NCBI GenBank assembly: GCA_020161355.1
Contig: JAIUOF010000001.1
Span: 992,001 to 1,056,000, forward strand
Length of the DNA stretch: 64,000 nt
Direction of reading: 5' to 3'
Source: Bacteroidota bacterium
GTDB lineage: Bacteria > Bacteroidota > Bacteroidia > Cytophagales > Spirosomataceae
Each line of letters opens with the position of its first letter. The first letter of the stretch is position 1. Positions 9,012-16,390 of this stretch are shown here, piece after piece. The position numbers were made by a program, and so were the translations under genes. Below the pieces are notes generated by a model. That model saw only the letters and a list, made by a program, of their open reading frames with translations. It ran no database searches and was not told where the DNA came from.

Positions 9012-9048
9012 AAGCTATAAGTTTATTCTTATAGCTTTTTTTATTTTT
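9012..9048 (+). terminator. Rho-independent terminator after carB
   Basis: A perfect 10-bp stem (AAGCTATAAG with CTTATAGCTT) with a six-base loop is followed by a long T-rich run. It begins 26 bases after the carB stop. Confidence 0.85.
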
Positions 9049-9065
9049 AATTTGTTAAAAAATGA

Positions 9066-9073
9066 TACATTTG
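9066..9073 (+). promoter_or_regulatory. -7 promoter box of the hicBA module
   Basis: TACATTTG fits TANNTTTG and ends 19 bases before the hicB start. It sits just after the carB terminator, so the module has its own promoter. Confidence 0.5.
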
Positions 9074-9092
9074 AAAGAAATTCTCTTACAAA

Positions 9093-9314
9093 ATGAAAGA
9101 AATAATATTTAATGTTGAGGAAGATGGTGAAGCTGGAGGTTTTGTGGCAGAGGCTTATATTTCTGATTCAGAACAAATTGTAACCCAAGGAGATAGTATT
9201 GATGAATTAAAAAAAATGATTCAGGATGCTTTAGAATGTCATTTTGAAATTAAAAGTGAAATGCCTCATAAGGTAATAATGAAATTCGTAAGACAGGAAG
9301 TTTTTGCATTTTAA
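9093..9314 (+). CDS. hicB: HicB-family antitoxin (short form)
   Basis: A 73-residue protein with the partially degraded RNase-H-like HicB fold: FNVEEDGEAGGFVAEAY, then a Gly-Asp-Ser-Ile-Asp-Glu-Leu turn leading into helix KKMIQDALECHF. This beta-sheet plus helix unit blocks the HicA active site. The usual C-terminal ribbon-helix-helix or HTH DNA-binding segment of longer HicB proteins is absent; the chain ends at KFVRQEVFAF. It is followed nine bases later by hicA. The order antitoxin-toxin is the reverse of the classic E. coli hicAB order but common elsewhere. Confidence 0.8.
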   Translation: MKEIIFNVEEDGEAGGFVAEAYISDSEQIVTQGDSIDELKKMIQDALECHFEIKSEMPHKVIMKFVRQEVFAF

Positions 9315-9323
9315 AGAATCCGG

Positions 9324-9560
9324 ATGCGAAAAATAATAATAAATGGTCAGGAATTGATTAAAAGACTTAAACCTTTTGGCTATAAGGTGGTTAGACAATC
9401 TGGGAGCCACATAAGAATTCAGACTGATGTAAATGGGAAACATTCCGAAACCATTCCCAACCATAATCCACTAAAAATTGGCACTTTAAATAGTATTCTT
9501 CAAAATATTGCCCGCCACTTAAATATTACAGTTGAACAGCTGATTGATGAAATATTTTAG
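9324..9560 (+). CDS. hicA: HicA-family mRNA interferase toxin
   Basis: A 78-residue double-stranded-RNA-binding-like toxin. The family core is present: GQELIKRLKPFGYKVVRQSGSHIRI, with His29 in the Gly-Ser-His motif that is the catalytic residue of HicA, then the basic/His segment ETIPNHNPLKIGTLNSIL. HicA cleaves mRNA when not bound by HicB. A C-terminal helix (VEQLIDEIF) completes the fold. It lies nine bases after hicB. The gene converges with a membrane-protein gene 12 bases away. Confidence 0.87.
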   Translation: MRKIIINGQELIKRLKPFGYKVVRQSGSHIRIQTDVNGKHSETIPNHNPLKIGTLNSILQNIARHLNITVEQLIDEIF

Positions 9561-9572
9561 AAAATTATCTCA

Positions 9573-10436
9573 TCAATGTCCGCCACTTTCCGGTTTCAAA
9601 ACTTCAAAATAGCGATTGTGTAAATAAATAAGGGAAATCCCAAATAAAACAGAGAAAACACCCATTATACCATTATAATATACCGGTGCCAGCAATGACA
9701 TCCTGATAAAAATGGTAATCAAAACAAAAGCCGAATACCTGAAGATGTTAGCATAATGGATTTCATATCGCAATGAAATGAGCAAAAAAAGCATGTCTGC
9801 AAAAATCAACATCAGGTAAAACAACTGAAAAGACTGCACAAAATGCCCGGAAAGAAGCAAGTGAATAAGGTCACGAAAACCAATAAATATAAAACTAAGA
9901 AAAACCCCTGAAGCCACCACCTTTTTCAATCGAACAAATATCTCTTTATCACCGGGTTCCAGGGTGATTTGGCGGTGTTTTTGGAATGCGTAAAATATGA
10001 GCGTTAAGCCAAAAATAATAAGTGCTCCTGCCCCATCTGAAAACATTTTCAGGATTTCGGGCAAATTATGTTCGAAATTTTCATGGAAATTATAATGGGC
10101 AAACTCCTCAAAAGCCGACCTCAGTAAAATTAAACTCAGGATTTCATATTGCTTACCGATACTATTGGCGATAGAATGCGGTATTACGAAAATCAATCCT
10201 AAAAGCTCAAAATAAAGCAGAAAATTGAAAGTGATGGTTATTCCGGAAAAATGGTTTACACTTTTCAGAAAAACAGGCAATATGCCGGGATTGAAATCAT
10301 TGACCAAGGCAATAAGCTGACTAACCAAAAATACGATCACGAGCAAAGTGCTTAACAGGCGGTCAAAGTTTTTCCCCGACAACTTTTCTTCAAGCTTATT
10401 AAATATAAATTCAAACCAAAATGTTAATCTGTTCAT
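9573..10436 (-). CDS. Multi-pass membrane protein of unknown function
   Basis: I do not recognise this 287-residue protein. Hydropathy read by eye gives about seven membrane segments, for example LLSTLLVIVFLVSQLIALV, FNFLLYFELLGLIFVI, GALIIFGLTLIFYAF, GVFLSFIFIGFRDLIHLLL, LMLIFADMLFLLISL and GIMGVFSVLFGISLIYL. A charged loop EPGDKEIFVRLKK sits between segments. There is no obvious transport or enzyme motif, and the His/Glu-rich stretch EEFAHYNFHENFEHN around residue 110 is the only distinctive part. It is monocistronic, converging with hicA. Confidence 0.6.
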   Translation of the reverse strand: MNRLTFWFEFIFNKLEEKLSGKNFDRLLSTLLVIVFLVSQLIALVNDFNPGILPVFLKSVNHFSGITITFNFLLYFELLGLIFVIPHSIANSIGKQYEILSLILLRSAFEEFAHYNFHENFEHNLPEILKMFSDGAGALIIFGLTLIFYAFQKHRQITLEPGDKEIFVRLKKVVASGVFLSFIFIGFRDLIHLLLSGHFVQSFQLFYLMLIFADMLFLLISLRYEIHYANIFRYSAFVLITIFIRMSLLAPVYYNGIMGVFSVLFGISLIYLHNRYFEVLKPESGGH

Positions 10437-10734
10437 TTTAAATTGATATCATTGGAAAAACAATCTATTATGAATATTAAATTTAGCTTATATAATTTTT
10501 AATTTCAATGAGTTAGAATATTTTTTCTTAGGAAGTATTTTCACGAACAGGAATATAATTTTAGATTTACTTTGTTTGAAAAATAATTTTAGCCTAAAAA
10601 GCTATGTCTATTTAATAAAACCAGCAATTCCTTAAAATATTCTGCTTTAAATAATCCAAAAATTTTCTCATTTCAACCTTCACTTTCCATTTTTCATAAA
10701 AGATATCCCTAATTTTGCAGAAAAAAAACGCTAG
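10437..10734. other. Intergenic region between divergent genes
   Basis: 298 bases, strongly AT-rich, between the divergent membrane-protein gene and nspC. Apart from the nspC -7 box at its right end I see no ORF, RNA gene or strong hairpin. Confidence 0.5.
10710..10717 (+). promoter_or_regulatory. -7 promoter box of nspC-nth
   Basis: TAATTTTG fits TANNTTTG and ends 17 bases before the nspC start codon, the same distance as for ppx. Confidence 0.6.
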
Positions 10735-11871
10735 ATGCCAATTGATTTTGCCAATATTCCCTCACCGTGTTATGTATTGGAAGAAAAACTCCTCAGAAAA
10801 AATCTTGAACTTCTAAAATGGGTTCAGGAAGAATCCGGTGCGGAAATCATCCTTGCCCTTAAAGGCTTTTCGATGTATAAAACCTTCCCGATGGTAAAAC
10901 AATATCTGGCTGGTGCTACGGCAAGTTCGCTCAATGAAGCCCGACTGATTTTTGAAGAAATGCAATGCCATGCCCATACCTATGCTCCGGCCTACAAACC
11001 AGAGGAATTTGAAGAGATAATGAGCTACAGCAGCCATATTACGTTTAATTCTATCAATCAATACAACCAGTTCAAAGGTCAGGTACTTGCCTCTGACCGC
11101 AAGATTTCGATGGGTTTGAGAATTAATCCTCAATATGCCGAAGTAGAAACCGACATGTATAATCCTTGTATAGTGGGTTCCCGATTGGGAATTACACGGG
11201 ATGCACTGGGTGAAACTTTACCAGAAGGCATTGAGGGCCTCCACTCGCATACCATGTGCGAAAACGACTCTTACACGCTCGAACGCACGCTGGTGCATAT
11301 TGAGGAAAAATTTGGCGATTTATTACATCAGATAAAATGGCTAAATCTGGGCGGCGGGCATCTGATGACCCGTCAGGGTTATGACCATCAACATTTGATT
11401 GGCATCATAAAAAGACTCAAAAACACTTATAATATTGAGATAATTCTCGAACCGGGATCTGCCATAGCATGGCAAACCGGCTATTTGAGAAGTAAAGTAC
11501 TCGACATTGTCGATGCTCAGGGTGTAGATGTGGCGATTTTGGATGTTTCATTTGCGGCCCATATGCCTGATACGCTGGAGATGCCTTATAAACCGAAAGT
11601 ATGGGGAGCAACTGAGCCCGAAAAAGGCAAACCTACCTACCGACTCGGAGGCATGACCTGCCTTGCGGGTGATTTTATGAGCGGCTACTCTTTCGAAAAA
11701 CCACTTCAGATCGGTGATACGGTGATTTTTGATGATATGATTCACTATACGATGGTCAAAACTACCACTTTTAATGGTGTTGGCTTGCCCTCCATTGGTA
11801 TCTGGCATGAAGATGATACTTTTGAACTGCTCAAATCTTTTGGTTATGAAACATTTAAAGACAAGATTTAA
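10735..11871 (+). CDS. nspC: Carboxynorspermidine/carboxyspermidine decarboxylase
   Basis: A 378-residue PLP enzyme of the alanine-racemase fold that decarboxylates carboxyspermidine (or carboxynorspermidine), the last step of the polyamine route Bacteroidota use in place of S-adenosylmethionine decarboxylase. The PLP lysine is Lys43 in ILALKGFSMYK. WLNLGGGHLMTRQGYD corresponds to the Gly-rich phosphate-binding loop, EPGSAIAWQTGYL follows, and the C-terminal lobe has RLGGMTCLAGDFMSGYSF with the Cys-x-x-x-Asp used at the dimer active site. Carboxyspermidine dehydrogenase, its usual partner, is not in the window. It is followed six bases later by nth, so the two are probably co-transcribed. Confidence 0.92.
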   Translation: MPIDFANIPSPCYVLEEKLLRKNLELLKWVQEESGAEIILALKGFSMYKTFPMVKQYLAGATASSLNEARLIFEEMQCHAHTYAPAYKPEEFEEIMSYSSHITFNSINQYNQFKGQVLASDRKISMGLRINPQYAEVETDMYNPCIVGSRLGITRDALGETLPEGIEGLHSHTMCENDSYTLERTLVHIEEKFGDLLHQIKWLNLGGGHLMTRQGYDHQHLIGIIKRLKNTYNIEIILEPGSAIAWQTGYLRSKVLDIVDAQGVDVAILDVSFAAHMPDTLEMPYKPKVWGATEPEKGKPTYRLGGMTCLAGDFMSGYSFEKPLQIGDTVIFDDMIHYTMVKTTTFNGVGLPSIGIWHEDDTFELLKSFGYETFKDKI

Positions 11872-11877
11872 GCTTTC

Positions 11878-12564
11878 ATGAAAAAGAAGGAAAAAATTGA
11901 GGCATTGATTGCTTATTTTCAGGAAAATATGCCTAACCCTGAAACCGAATTGCAGTATAATAATCCTTATGAATTACTGGTGGCGGTGATTCTTTCAGCT
12001 CAGTGTACCGACAAACGGGTAAACATGGTCACACCGGAGCTTTTCAAGCGATTTCCCAATGCCCAGGCTCTCGCCAGAACCGACTCGGAAGAAGTTTTTG
12101 AATATATCAAAAGCATTTCTTACCCCAATAATAAAGCCAAACATCTGGTAGGTATGGCAAAAATATTATCGGAAGATTTCAAAAATGAAGTTCCTGAAAA
12201 AATAGAAGACCTCACCAAAATGCCCGGCGTTGGCCGAAAAACTGCCAATGTAATCGCTTCTGTAATTCATAATCAGCCGACGATGGCTGTTGACACACAT
12301 GTGTTTAGAGTCTCGCACCGGCTGGGATTGGTCAAAAGAACTGCCAAGACCCCGCTGGCGGTAGAAAAAGAACTGATAAAATACTTTTCTGATGAAATTA
12401 TCCCCAAAGCCCATCACTGGTTGATATTGCATGGCAGGTACACCTGTATGGCCCGTAATCCTCAATGTGAATTTTGTGGAATCAAAAATCTATGCGATTC
12501 TTATCCCAGAATTTTAAAGGAGGGCGTGTTGGAGAATGATAAAAAGTTACCATCAATTCATTGA
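11878..12564 (+). CDS. nth: Endonuclease III, base-excision DNA glycosylase/AP lyase
   Basis: A 228-residue HhH-GPD protein that removes oxidised pyrimidines and nicks AP sites. The helix-hairpin-helix is MPGVGRKTANVI with catalytic Lys121, and the catalytic Asp139 is in VDTHVFRVSHRL. The C-terminal [4Fe-4S] loop is intact, with Cys190, Cys197, Cys200 and Cys206 in the C-x6-C-x2-C-x5-C spacing. Length and motif positions match the E. coli enzyme closely, plus a short C-terminal extension. It follows nspC by six bases and converges with a small membrane-protein gene seven bases beyond its stop. Confidence 0.95.
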   Translation: MKKKEKIEALIAYFQENMPNPETELQYNNPYELLVAVILSAQCTDKRVNMVTPELFKRFPNAQALARTDSEEVFEYIKSISYPNNKAKHLVGMAKILSEDFKNEVPEKIEDLTKMPGVGRKTANVIASVIHNQPTMAVDTHVFRVSHRLGLVKRTAKTPLAVEKELIKYFSDEIIPKAHHWLILHGRYTCMARNPQCEFCGIKNLCDSYPRILKEGVLENDKKLPSIH

Positions 12565-12571
12565 AAATAAC

Positions 12572-12874
12572 CTATCTTTTGTGGTCTAAAACCATATAAA
12601 CTTTAAAACCAATCAGAAAACATATAACCGGAAAAAGGGTGTACAAAAATGCCGACAGGTAATAATTTTCGTAATAATAATCCCATGACAATTTATAGCA
12701 CAAAGCCAAAATCGCCGGATATCCGATGAAGCCGAAAAGCATTGTAAACAAAAATATTGGGTTCGAGTTTTTGTATTTATTTAAAAAATAAAAAAACTTA
12801 CCATTTGAAAAAAACCAAAGATAGAGTGTGATAGACCCTGCTAATTGTATAAAAAGATTGGCATAAAATAGCAT
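12572..12874 (-). CDS. Small membrane protein, unknown
   Basis: A 100-residue hydrophobic protein with three likely membrane segments: LFIQLAGSITLYLWFF, FLFTMLFGFIGYPAILALCY and LYTLFPVICFLIGFKVYMV, ending in a basic tail DHKR. It is rich in Phe, Tyr and Leu, and I recognise no family. It converges with nth. A real gene is likely because no competing frame covers the interval and codon use is normal, but the function is unknown. Confidence 0.55.
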   Translation of the reverse strand: MLFYANLFIQLAGSITLYLWFFSNGKFFYFLNKYKNSNPIFLFTMLFGFIGYPAILALCYKLSWDYYYENYYLSAFLYTLFPVICFLIGFKVYMVLDHKR

Positions 12875-12979
12875 AACAATATAATTCCTGAACTAAATTA
12901 TACTAAATCAGTGCCACAATCCAATATTTTTATTTAGATTCGATAAGTGGCAACAAACTCAAAATATCTGGTAATGAAA

Positions 12980-14179
12980 CTACGAGGCAAGTTCTGAAAT
13001 AGCCAAATAGCTCATTAATCCGGGGCCAAGGATTAAAGCTTGTTCATCAATATTAAAAGTAGGAGTATGAACTCCGGAAACTATGCCTTTTGCCTCATTT
13101 CTGGTACCCAAACGATAGAAACAGGCATCAACTACCTGACTGTAGAAAGCAAAATCTTCTCCACCCATCCACAGATCCAAATCTACTATATTTTCGATAC
13201 CCACGTATTTTTCTGCAGCTAAACGAGTTCTGCGTGTCAATTCCGGTTGATTTTTAAGATAAGGATATCCTTTTTCAATCCAAAATTCGCAAGTTCCCCC
13301 CATTGATTCGGCCATTCCTCTTGCCATTTTTTCCATTTTTTCAAGTCCTTCTGCCCGCCATTGTTCGTCCATGCAGCGGTAGGTACCTTCAATATAAACC
13401 TCCCCCGGAATTATATTGGTGGCTCCATCGGCCTGTACCTTTCCAAATGTAAGCACTGAAGGTGAGGCGGGGTTGCGATTGCGGCTGATGATTTGCTGCA
13501 AAGCAACTATAATATGTGATGCAATCACGACCGGATCCACTGCCTGATGAGGTGCGGCACCGTGCCCTCCTTTTCCAATCACCCTCAAATAAATCTCGTC
13601 TGTACTGGCCATGTACATCCCTTCTCTGAATCCAATTTTACCTACCGGAATATTGGGGGCAACATGTTGCCCAAGAATACTTTGCACTGCCGGATTCTCC
13701 AACACACCTTCTTTTATCATGAGTGAGGCACCCCCCGGAGCTTTTTCTTCGGCAGGCTGAAATATCAGCTTTATTGTTCCTTCAAAATCCGATTTTAATT
13801 CATTTAATATTTTAGCAACCGTTATTAATGAGGCTGTATGAACATCGTGTCCACAGGCATGCATCACTCCCAGGTTTTTTGATTTGTAAGGCACTTCGTT
13901 CTGTTCTTCAATCGGAAGGGCATCAATATCCGCCCGCAATGCAACAGTTTTTTTGCCGGGATTACTTCCTTCAATTAAAACTACCAGACCATTTCCTGCG
14001 ATGCCTTCAGTTTCCTCCAGTCCAATTTCTATAAGGGTTTTAGAAATATATTTGGCTGTATTTTCCTCCTGAAATGATAATTCCGGATGCTGATGCAGAT
14101 GTCTTCTGTTTTTTACTGTAAAATCAAAAAAGTCTTTTGCCAGACCTTTTATCTTTTGTTCTAATTCCATAAATGCCAT
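12980..14179 (-). CDS. M20 family metallopeptidase / amidohydrolase
   Basis: A 399-residue zinc aminoacylase/carboxypeptidase of the M20D branch (N-acyl-L-amino-acid or peptidoglycan-amino-acid hydrolase). Metal ligands are visible in ALRADIDALPIEEQN, HACGHDVHTA (around residue 110), QPAEEKAPGGA with the catalytic Glu pair, and LGQHVAPNIPVG. The dimerisation domain has GKGGHGAAPHQAVDPV, and the late ligand lies in WMGGEDFAFY. No signal peptide is seen, so it is probably cytoplasmic. Starts at 14179 (MAFMELEQ) and 14170 (MELEQ) are both possible; a -7 box ends nine bases before the first, so the leader is very short. Confidence 0.88.
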   Translation of the reverse strand: MAFMELEQKIKGLAKDFFDFTVKNRRHLHQHPELSFQEENTAKYISKTLIEIGLEETEGIAGNGLVVLIEGSNPGKKTVALRADIDALPIEEQNEVPYKSKNLGVMHACGHDVHTASLITVAKILNELKSDFEGTIKLIFQPAEEKAPGGASLMIKEGVLENPAVQSILGQHVAPNIPVGKIGFREGMYMASTDEIYLRVIGKGGHGAAPHQAVDPVVIASHIIVALQQIISRNRNPASPSVLTFGKVQADGATNIIPGEVYIEGTYRCMDEQWRAEGLEKMEKMARGMAESMGGTCEFWIEKGYPYLKNQPELTRRTRLAAEKYVGIENIVDLDLWMGGEDFAFYSQVVDACFYRLGTRNEAKGIVSGVHTPTFNIDEQALILGPGLMSYLAISELAS

Positions 14180-14187
14180 ATTTGCTT

Positions 14188-14195
14188 CAAAAATA
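14188..14195 (-). promoter_or_regulatory. -7 promoter box of the M20 peptidase gene
   Basis: On the minus strand this reads TATTTTTG (TANNTTTG). It leaves only eight bases before the ATG at 14179, or 17 before the ATG at 14170. The latter matches the spacing at ppx and nspC and slightly favours the shorter protein. Confidence 0.5.
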
Positions 14196-14357
14196 GTGCT
14201 TTTACAGGCATTAACATCGATTTGATATTTTTTTTGAAATCTTTTGCAAAAATATCCTTAAAAGAAAATTCATAATTCACTCATAATTAACGCTTAAAAA
14301 TAAGGTGAAATTTTTGGAATGCTATTTGCGTTTATTCCAATAAAAACAAATTAAAAA

Positions 14358-14885
14358 ATGCGAATTTTGATATTATTGGGGGTTTTATTATTTTCAAATG
14401 TAAGTTTTGGCCAAACCAAAATCAATTGGATTACTATAGAAGAAGCCTACAGGAAAAACCAAATTACGCCTAAAAAAACTATTATTGATGTGTACACCGA
14501 CTGGTGTGGCTGGTGTAAAGTAATGGATAAAAATACTTTTTCGAATCCGGAAGTTATCAAATATATTAATGCCAATTACTATGCTGTGAAGTTGGATGCC
14601 GAAGGAAAAAAAGATATCAAAATCGGAAATACCATTTATAAGTACGACGAACAATACAAAGCCAACAAAGCTGCGATTGCCCTGCTAAACGGACAAATGA
14701 GTTATCCCAGTTTGGTATATCTTGACGAAAAATTCAACTTGATTCAACCCTTTGCAGGTTATCAGGATGCCAAAGCGTTTCACCCGATCATCACCTATTT
14801 TGGTGGAAATTACCACAAAAAAGAACAATTTGAAGTCTATAAGTCAGGCACTTACGCAAAGGCATACAAGGACATAAAACTCTGA
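14358..14885 (+). CDS. Exported thioredoxin-fold protein
   Basis: A 175-residue protein with a clear signal peptide (MRILILLGVLLFSNVSFGQ, cut after Gln19 or nearby) and one thioredoxin domain. The redox pair is Cys50 and Cys53 in DVYTDWCGWCKVMDK, resembling the DUF255/thioredoxin_7 group in which CxxC is followed by a Met-Asp-Lys helix start. The cis-Pro loop is in QMSYPSLVYLDE, and a final beta-helix segment carries FAGYQDAKAFHPIITYFGG. It should act in the periplasm as a thiol oxidoreductase or reductant. Monocistronic, converging with hslU four bases away. Confidence 0.85.
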   Translation: MRILILLGVLLFSNVSFGQTKINWITIEEAYRKNQITPKKTIIDVYTDWCGWCKVMDKNTFSNPEVIKYINANYYAVKLDAEGKKDIKIGNTIYKYDEQYKANKAAIALLNGQMSYPSLVYLDEKFNLIQPFAGYQDAKAFHPIITYFGGNYHKKEQFEVYKSGTYAKAYKDIKL

Positions 14886-14889
14886 TTTA

Positions 14890-16278
14890 CTAAAGGATAT
14901 ACTGACTTAAATCTTTGTTTTTGATTAAGTTAGCCAGTCTTTCTGAAACCAGCTCTTTGGTCACATTTATGGCCGTTCCTGCAGGTATCACTTCGGGTAC
15001 ATCAAAAAGTACATCGTTGAGCAATTGGCTCATGACGGTCTGTAGCCTTCTTGCTCCAATATTTTCCACTTCAGAGTTGGCTTGAAATGCAAGTGAAGCC
15101 AATTCTCTGAGAGCTTCGTCGGTAAAATCCAGTTTTACGCCCTCGGCTTCAAGCATAGCGATGTATTGCTTGGTGAGTGCGTTTTTTGGGGTTTTGAGAA
15201 TCTGGTAAAAATTATCTTCGGTCAAAGATTCCAATTCGACTCTAATAGGAAATCTACCCTGAAGCTCGGGAATTAGATCAGAGGGTTTAGATACATGAAA
15301 TGCTCCGGCAGCGATAAACAGAATGTGGTCTGTCTTAATACTTCCGTGTTTGGTGTTGACGGTGGAGCCTTCTACTATGGGAAGCAAATCACGCTGTACC
15401 CCTTCTCTACTTACATCGGGGCCTGATTTCCCACCACTTGAAGCAATTTTGTCGATTTCGTCTATAAAAATAATCCCCAGATTTTCTGCTTTCCAGATGG
15501 CTTCTTCCTTGACCTCATCCATATCTATGAGTTTGGCAGACTCTTCCTCCATCATGATTTTCCGAGCTTCAGCAACAGTTACTTTCCGCTTTTTATTTCC
15601 TTTTGGGAGAAAACCTCCTATCATTTCCTGAATATTCATCATCGAAACGTCATCAATCGGGCCTCCCATTACCCCTATTGGGGCTATTCCGTGACCGGCT
15701 ACATCAATTTCGATTTTGCGATGATCAAGTTCGCCTTTTTTTATTTTTTCTCTGAAAGCCTCCCTGGTTTGATTATTCAATTCATAATCGGCTTTTTCGG
15801 CATCCAAATCTTTCTCATCCTGATTTTTTTTCAAACCTCCCGGTTTTTTCACTGCGGGAATCAAAATAGAAAGAATTTTTTCCTCAACCGCCTCCAGAGC
15901 TTTGATTTTGACTTCATCTTTCTTTTTGGTTTTTACCATATTGACTGACTGCTCTACCAGGTCACGGACCATGCTTTCAACATCACGACCTACGTACCCA
16001 ACTTCTGTAAATTTCGAAGCCTCTACTTTGGTAAAAGGAGCGTCTGCAAGTTTGGCGAGTCTGCGGGCGATTTCTGTTTTTCCTACACCGGTAGAGCCTA
16101 TCATCAGAATATTATTCGGGATAATCTCAAACCGCATTTCTTCAGATGCATTCATTCTCCGCCACCTGTTTCGAAGTGCGATGGCTACATTTTTTTTTGC
16201 ATCTTTCTGACCAATTATATATTTGTCTAGTTCGGCAACAATCTGTCCCGGAGTAAGATTTTGTATTTCAGTATTCAT
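14890..16278 (-). CDS. hslU: HslU, ATPase subunit of the HslUV protease
   Basis: A 462-residue AAA+ unfoldase that feeds proteins into the HslV peptidase. Walker A is GSTGVGKT at residues 61-68, preceded by the family N-terminus LTPGQIVAELDKYIIGQ. Next comes the GYVGRDVESMVRDL pore-loop region (Gly-Tyr-Val-Gly), a charged I-domain of about 120 residues, Walker B GIIFIDEIDKIAS, sensor ELQGRFPIRVEL, and GARRLQTVM near the end. The C-terminal tail LSQYIL is the conserved hook that docks into HslV. hslV itself is not in the window, so the two subunits are encoded apart. Confidence 0.95.
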   Translation of the reverse strand: MNTEIQNLTPGQIVAELDKYIIGQKDAKKNVAIALRNRWRRMNASEEMRFEIIPNNILMIGSTGVGKTEIARRLAKLADAPFTKVEASKFTEVGYVGRDVESMVRDLVEQSVNMVKTKKKDEVKIKALEAVEEKILSILIPAVKKPGGLKKNQDEKDLDAEKADYELNNQTREAFREKIKKGELDHRKIEIDVAGHGIAPIGVMGGPIDDVSMMNIQEMIGGFLPKGNKKRKVTVAEARKIMMEEESAKLIDMDEVKEEAIWKAENLGIIFIDEIDKIASSGGKSGPDVSREGVQRDLLPIVEGSTVNTKHGSIKTDHILFIAAGAFHVSKPSDLIPELQGRFPIRVELESLTEDNFYQILKTPKNALTKQYIAMLEAEGVKLDFTDEALRELASLAFQANSEVENIGARRLQTVMSQLLNDVLFDVPEVIPAGTAINVTKELVSERLANLIKNKDLSQYIL

Positions 16279-16390
16279 TTAAAAAAAATTGTATGCAAAA
16301 AAAATGAATTATTGAGGGTTTCCAATGAAATCTTGAGAAATGATTAAAAAAAACATTAATCTAAACCATGCAAAAAGAAAAATAAAGATA

